From Candidatus Poseidoniales archaeon (GTDB taxonomy: Archaea > Thermoplasmatota > Poseidoniia > Poseidoniales > Poseidoniaceae): a stretch of 7,508 nucleotides of DNA. A program made the translations under genes and the position numbers. The notes beneath the pieces were generated by a model. The model made no database searches and was not told where the DNA came from. It worked only from the letters and a program-made list of their open reading frames with translations. This document shows positions 6,432-7,508 of the stretch, piece after piece; the stretch's first letter is position 1, and every line of letters starts with the position of its first letter. The DNA is taken from assembly GCA_012959845.1 (NCBI GenBank), contig DUCL01000028.1, positions 1 to 7,508 of the forward strand. Reading direction: 5' to 3'.

Positions 6432-7508
6432 ATGATTAGTAACAAAGTTGTCGCAATAATGGCCCTTGCAATGATGTTGGTATCCGGTTGTACCGGAGTC
6501 ATCGATGAGCCAATAGACACCCCCGATGTAACTCTGCCAAGCGATTGGTCCACCGTCGTTTCCCGAACAGTAAACAACCCCCAACTAAGTGGTTTTGCTG
6601 ATTGTCAGACGTTAGAAGAAAGCCTCAAACAATCAATCGCTGAAGAATACCGAACACAAATCTTGCAGGCGGCTGAAGAAGTGTACTATTATGGTGGATT
6701 TTGGATGGACGATACTGCTGAGATGGCAATGGATGGTGCAACCGCAGGCGCGTCAAACGGCCAAACAAGAAGTGCATCTCCGCCTAGAGAAGAAGGCAAA
6801 GATTTCTCAGGCACCAACAATCAAGAAGAAGGTGTTGATGAAGCCGACTTCGTCAAGACAGATGGATATTTTATCTACTTCCTTAACGGCAACAGATTAG
6901 AAATCCTTGGAGTCCCAGACTTTGGAACAATCACCTATGAATCGAACTTCACAATAGAAGGAACGCCACAAGCAATGATGCTAGACGGCGATAGATTGGT
7001 GGTTATTTCCACCGTCTCTCCTTGGAGCGTACCAGCGGATAGTCCACTTCGGGCTGAACTGGGTTGGACTGACGGCTATCAAGGATGGAGAACTGAGGGC
7101 CTGACAAAATTCACAGTCCTTGATATCACAAATCGTTCAGACCCAGTAATCGGCAAGGAACTATTCCTTGAAGGCTACTATATGACAGCAAGAGAAGTCA
7201 ATGCAACTGTAAGAACTGTAACACATACATGGCTAAACATTCCAGGAGTTCAATCATGGCTCAACCTTCCTTCAGGATATTGGAATCTTGATTATGATGA
7301 CCCACGAAGAGTTGACATTCGCCACAAAGTGGCCTATCAAACCATCATGGAAAACCAAGAAGTTCTTGATAGTCTAACCTTAGAAGAAATACTTCCACGA
7401 GTTTATGAGCGCCAAGATGGAGTTCTCACAGTACACCAAATGAGTGATGGAGAATGTGCAGATTTCGTCGCACCAAGCGATGGATTTAACCGAGGCTTTA
7501 CCAGCATC
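6432..7508 (+). CDS. Beta-propeller lipoprotein (COG4880 / PF09826-type), C-terminus beyond window
   Basis: The frame is open from ATG 6432 to the right edge (359 codons). Residues 1-20 are a lipoprotein signal: MISNK, a hydrophobic core, then the lipobox VSGC with C20 as the likely lipidated cysteine, so the protein should be tethered to the outer face of the membrane. Residues 36-125 are a polar, partly helical region with low-complexity Gly/Ser/Ala. The family signature follows at 128-150: TNNQEEGVDEADFVKTDG then YFIYFL, which opens the C-terminal beta-propeller of secreted proteins distantly related to WD-40. Repeated strand-turn units are visible, such as NRLEIL, MMLDGDRLVVIS, FTVLDITNRSDPVI and FLEGYYMTAREV. 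Propellers of this kind are presumed to bind ligands or proteins; no enzymatic role is established. Family members are typically several hundred residues longer than the part seen here. An Asp/Glu-rich composition fits an exported protein. Confidence 0.93.
   Translation, partial: MISNKVVAIMALAMMLVSGCTGVIDEPIDTPDVTLPSDWSTVVSRTVNNPQLSGFADCQTLEESLKQSIAEEYRTQILQAAEEVYYYGGFWMDDTAEMAMDGATAGASNGQTRSASPPREEGKDFSGTNNQEEGVDEADFVKTDGYFIYFLNGNRLEILGVPDFGTITYESNFTIEGTPQAMMLDGDRLVVISTVSPWSVPADSPLRAELGWTDGYQGWRTEGLTKFTVLDITNRSDPVIGKELFLEGYYMTAREVNATVRTVTHTWLNIPGVQSWLNLPSGYWNLDYDDPRRVDIRHKVAYQTIMENQEVLDSLTLEEILPRVYERQDGVLTVHQMSDGECADFVAPSDGFNRGFTSI

Noticed and set aside
6279..6584. A 101-codon minus-strand frame whose stop overlaps the two-helix protein's ATG as ATGA, looking like a third operon gene
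   Set aside because: It lies antisense over the promoter, signal peptide and first codons of the well-supported propeller lipoprotein, and its peptide shows no recognisable domain.
1..7508. CRISPR array, tRNA, insertion sequence or att site
   Set aside because: No regularly spaced repeats, cloverleaf or terminal inverted repeats are seen, and nearly all bases are covered by coding sequence.

Overview
The window looks like a stretch of chromosome from an uncultured marine planktonic archaeon, most likely a Marine Group II/III-type euryarchaeon (Poseidoniales-like). This is inferred from four things: a COG4880-type beta-propeller lipoprotein, TATA-like boxes about 25 bases before start codons with no Shine-Dalgarno site next to the start (leaderless-type expression), secreted thioredoxin-fold and Ig-like architecture, and short intergenic gaps. 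No rRNA or other phylogenetic marker is present, so the assignment is tentative. I see no mobile element, tRNA, CRISPR array or long repeat.

Layout. Bases 1-1364 (minus) hold the first 454 codons of a secreted thioredoxin-fold protein with a CxxC motif; its C-terminus lies beyond the left edge, and it breaks off just as a probable membrane anchor begins. Bases 1425-3941 (minus) hold an 838-residue HerA/FtsK-superfamily (DUF87-like) ATPase that carries an unusual C-terminal block of about six hydrophobic segments. Its stop codon sits inside a GC-rich hairpin, followed by a T-run and then by the TATA-like box of the thioredoxin-like gene. Divergent from the ATPase is a DegT/DnrJ/EryC1/StrS-type PLP aminotransferase (4033-5127, plus; a GTG start at 3982 is also possible). 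It converges, with a single base between stop codons, on a two-gene minus-strand operon: a two-helix membrane protein (5707-6282), then a CYTH/triphosphate tunnel metalloenzyme protein (5129-5710), with start and stop overlapping as ATGA. A 149-base divergent intergenic region with a perfect 5-bp inverted repeat separates this operon from a beta-propeller lipoprotein gene (6432 to the right edge, plus; 359 codons visible).

How they may work together. The sequence shows no single pathway. Two genes act at or beyond the cell surface (thioredoxin-fold protein, propeller lipoprotein), two encode membrane-associated proteins (ATPase with membrane domain, two-helix protein), and two encode soluble enzymes (aminotransferase, CYTH). 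Only the two-helix protein/CYTH pair has sequence evidence of co-expression. The most unusual item is the ATPase with its appended membrane domain.
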